The translations under genes were made by a program, and so were the position numbers. A DNA stretch of 6,352 nucleotides, from NCBI GenBank assembly GCA_002369255.1, contig DFFO01000023.1, positions 1-6,352 on the forward strand, given 5' to 3'. The DNA is from Lachnospiraceae bacterium UBA3774 (GTDB lineage Bacteria > Bacillota > Clostridia > Lachnospirales > Lachnospiraceae). How positions within the stretch are numbered: the first letter of the stretch is position 1; the number at the start of each line of letters is the position of its first letter. Under the pieces are notes generated by a model, which ran no database searches, was not told the origin of the DNA, and saw only the letters and a list, made by a program, of their open reading frames with translations. Positions 5,028 to 6,352 of this stretch are shown piece after piece.

Positions 5028-6352
5028 TTACTGATTCCGTCCGTGACAGTATTTGTATTTTTTGCCGCTTCCGCAGGGACACAGAGAGTTTGGATAAACC
5101 TTCGCGGTTTCGCGTCTTTTGGGCGCAGCAGCTACTGTATCGTCCTTGTTTGTTCCGGTGATCTTTGCCACCTGCTCACGCTCTACTTTTTGTTCCTTGC
5201 GAAGATGCATAAGTATCTTTACGGTTTCTTCCTGAATGCCTGCCTCCATTTCGGAGAACAGATCAAAGCCCTGATTCCTGTATTCCACTACGGGGTCTCT
5301 TTGGGCCAGTGAATACAGACCTATTCCCTGACGGAGCTGATCCATATCATCTATATGGTTCATCCAGTACTTATCTATGGTGCGAAGAAGAACGACTCTT
5401 TCTATTTCGCGAAGATCTTTGGATTCCTCGCCGTTTTTGCGTTCTTCATCAGTTTTGAACATTTTTTCTTCGCGCTGCTTGTACAAATCCAGCGCTTTTT
5501 CTTTGATATATGAAAGCAGCGATCCTATATCGGCATTATCTCCAAGATCCTCGTAGGTGACAGGTCTTATCGGGATGATATCGCAAAGCGCGGCATTAAA
5601 TTCGGCAAGATTCCACGCGGAAGGGTCGTTTCCGTGAATGAACGCTCCGACCGCATAGCTGCAGTCGTCTTCGATCATCTTTTCTATAACGCCCTTCATA
5701 TTTTCGCCGTCAAGCACTCTGCGGCGCTCGGAATAGATGAGCTCCCTTTGCTCATTATTTACACGGTCATACTCAAGCAGATTCTTTCTGATACCGAAGT
5801 TGTTTCCTTCGATCTTCTTCTGAGCTCTTTCGATGGCATTTGAGAGCATCTTGTGCTGGATCTCTTCATTGTCGGGCACTCTTAGGGCGTTGAACGTTGA
5901 AAGCATCCGATCTCCGCCGAAAAGTCTCATGAGATCGTCTTCAAGCGAGATATAAAATTTTGATTCGCCGGGGTCTCCCTGACGTCCCGAACGGCCGCGA
6001 AGCTGGTTGTCGATACGCCTGGCCTCGTGCCTCTCTGTGCCGATGATCTTTAATCCTCCGGCGGCCTTTGATTCCTCATCGAGCTTGATATCGGTACCGC
6101 GGCCTGCCATATTCGTCGCGATTGTCACCGCTCCGTGAAGTCCGGCGTCGGCAACTATCTCCGCCTCCATCTCATGGAACTTGGCGTTCAGCACGTTGTG
6201 GCGGATGCCGCGCATCCGGAGCATGCGGCTCAGGAGCTCGGAGGTCTCCACGTCCGTGGTACCGACGAGCACCGGGCGTCCGGCCTTGGACAGCTCCACG
6301 ATGCGGTCGATCACGGCGGCGTACTTGGCCTTCTTGGTCTTGTAGATGAGGT
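5028..6352 (-). CDS. secA: SecA preprotein translocase ATPase, C-terminal part (5' end outside window)
   Basis: SecA is the ATPase that pushes unfolded preproteins through the SecYEG channel at the cytoplasmic membrane. About 440 codons are visible; the first nucleotide-binding domain and the preprotein cross-linking domain lie beyond the right edge. Counting from the Val codon at 6314, one sees the second motor domain with TNMAGRGTDIKL (about residues 68-78) and the arginine-finger motif QLRGRSGRQGDPG (about 104-116). The helical scaffold follows, including NNFGIRKNLLEYDRVNNEQR, then a charged linker and a C-terminal zinc motif CPCGSGKKYKYCHG, the SecB/ribosome-contact element of SecA1-type proteins. 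It ends in TAA, 2 nt before prfB; this neighbour pair is also found in Bacillus. The body resembles Bacillota SecA. The first 58 visible codons are almost all G/C-ending, unlike the rest (see the separate entry), so this reading frame may be chimeric. Identity as SecA is near certain. Confidence 0.97.
   Translation of the reverse strand, partial: LIYKTKKAKYAAVIDRIVELSKAGRPVLVGTTDVETSELLSRMLRMRGIRHNVLNAKFHEMEAEIVADAGLHGAVTIATNMAGRGTDIKLDEESKAAGGLKIIGTERHEARRIDNQLRGRSGRQGDPGESKFYISLEDDLMRLFGGDRMLSTFNALRVPDNEEIQHKMLSNAIERAQKKIEGNNFGIRKNLLEYDRVNNEQRELIYSERRRVLDGENMKGVIEKMIEDDCSYAVGAFIHGNDPSAWNLAEFNAALCDIIPIRPVTYEDLGDNADIGSLLSYIKEKALDLYKQREEKMFKTDEERKNGEESKDLREIERVVLLRTIDKYWMNHIDDMDQLRQGIGLYSLAQRDPVVEYRNQGFDLFSEMEAGIQEETVKILMHLRKEQKVEREQVAKITGTNKDDTVAAAPKRRETAKVYPNSLCPCGSGKKYKYCHGRNQ
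6180..6352 (-). other. GC-rich, codon-biased segment at the secA end of the window
   Basis: From the right edge to about 6177, 56 of 58 secA codons end in G or C; the exceptions are one GGA and one GGT. In the next 58 codons about 39 do, and codons such as GGA, CTT, AGG, ATA and TTA appear. Base composition of 6181-6300 is about 68% G+C, against 52-58% just inside and lower still in the other genes. The reading frame stays intact across the change. It could be a mis-joined contig end, a recombined tract, or local codon optimisation; the first two seem likelier because the change is so abrupt. Confidence 0.6.

Noticed and set aside
5026..5082. N-terminal extension of RF2 by 19 residues
   Set aside because: The bases encode the SecA zinc motif in another frame, the extra residues do not fit RF2, and ATG 5025 gives the family's usual length.
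6122..6349. 75-codon plus-strand frame rich in Arg and Ser
   Set aside because: It is the antisense of the GC-rich part of secA; the composition comes from complementing G/C-ending codons.
1..6352. tRNA, rRNA, CRISPR array, insertion sequence or phage attachment site
   Set aside because: No cloverleaf, rRNA motif, spaced repeat series, transposase or integrase was seen on either strand.

Overview
The window reads as a chromosomal housekeeping region of a Gram-positive, Clostridia-like bacterium (Bacillota). The evidence is the secA-prfB gene pair, the SecA with a C-terminal zinc motif, clear AGGAG-type ribosome binding sites, and a single-function aspartokinase with two ACT domains. The genus cannot be named from sequence alone. 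All six genes lie on the minus strand, so they read from right to left.

In transcription order they are: the 3' two-fifths or so of secA (6352 to 5028, cut by the window edge), prfB for release factor 2 (5025 to 3916), hom for homoserine dehydrogenase (3904 to 2687), lysC for aspartokinase (2684 to 1479), a small DUF2752 membrane protein (1479 to 1141) and a secreted CHAP-domain protein (1098 to 454). The gaps are 2, 11 and 2 nt, then a 1-nt overlap, then about 42 nt. This packing leaves little room for promoters and suggests one operon. A hairpin with a T-rich tail at 393 to 364 probably ends it. The left 369 bases hold no convincing gene, only AT-rich sequence with several inverted repeats.

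Functionally the operon joins three unrelated jobs: protein export (SecA), translation termination (RF2), and the aspartate pathway (aspartokinase makes the first intermediate, homoserine dehydrogenase commits it towards threonine and methionine). The two distal genes are envelope-related and look accessory.

No new biological system was found. Four details merit a second look. (1) The outermost ~170 bases of secA have about 97% G/C at third codon positions and then change abruptly, which suggests a chimeric contig or recombination. (2) lysC carries a near-perfect internal ribosome binding site before an in-frame ATG pair, so it probably makes separate alpha and beta subunits. (3) prfB has lost the programmed +1 frameshift, and its remnant can still be read. 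(4) The C-terminal ACT-like region of Hom lacks the usual ligand-loop motif.
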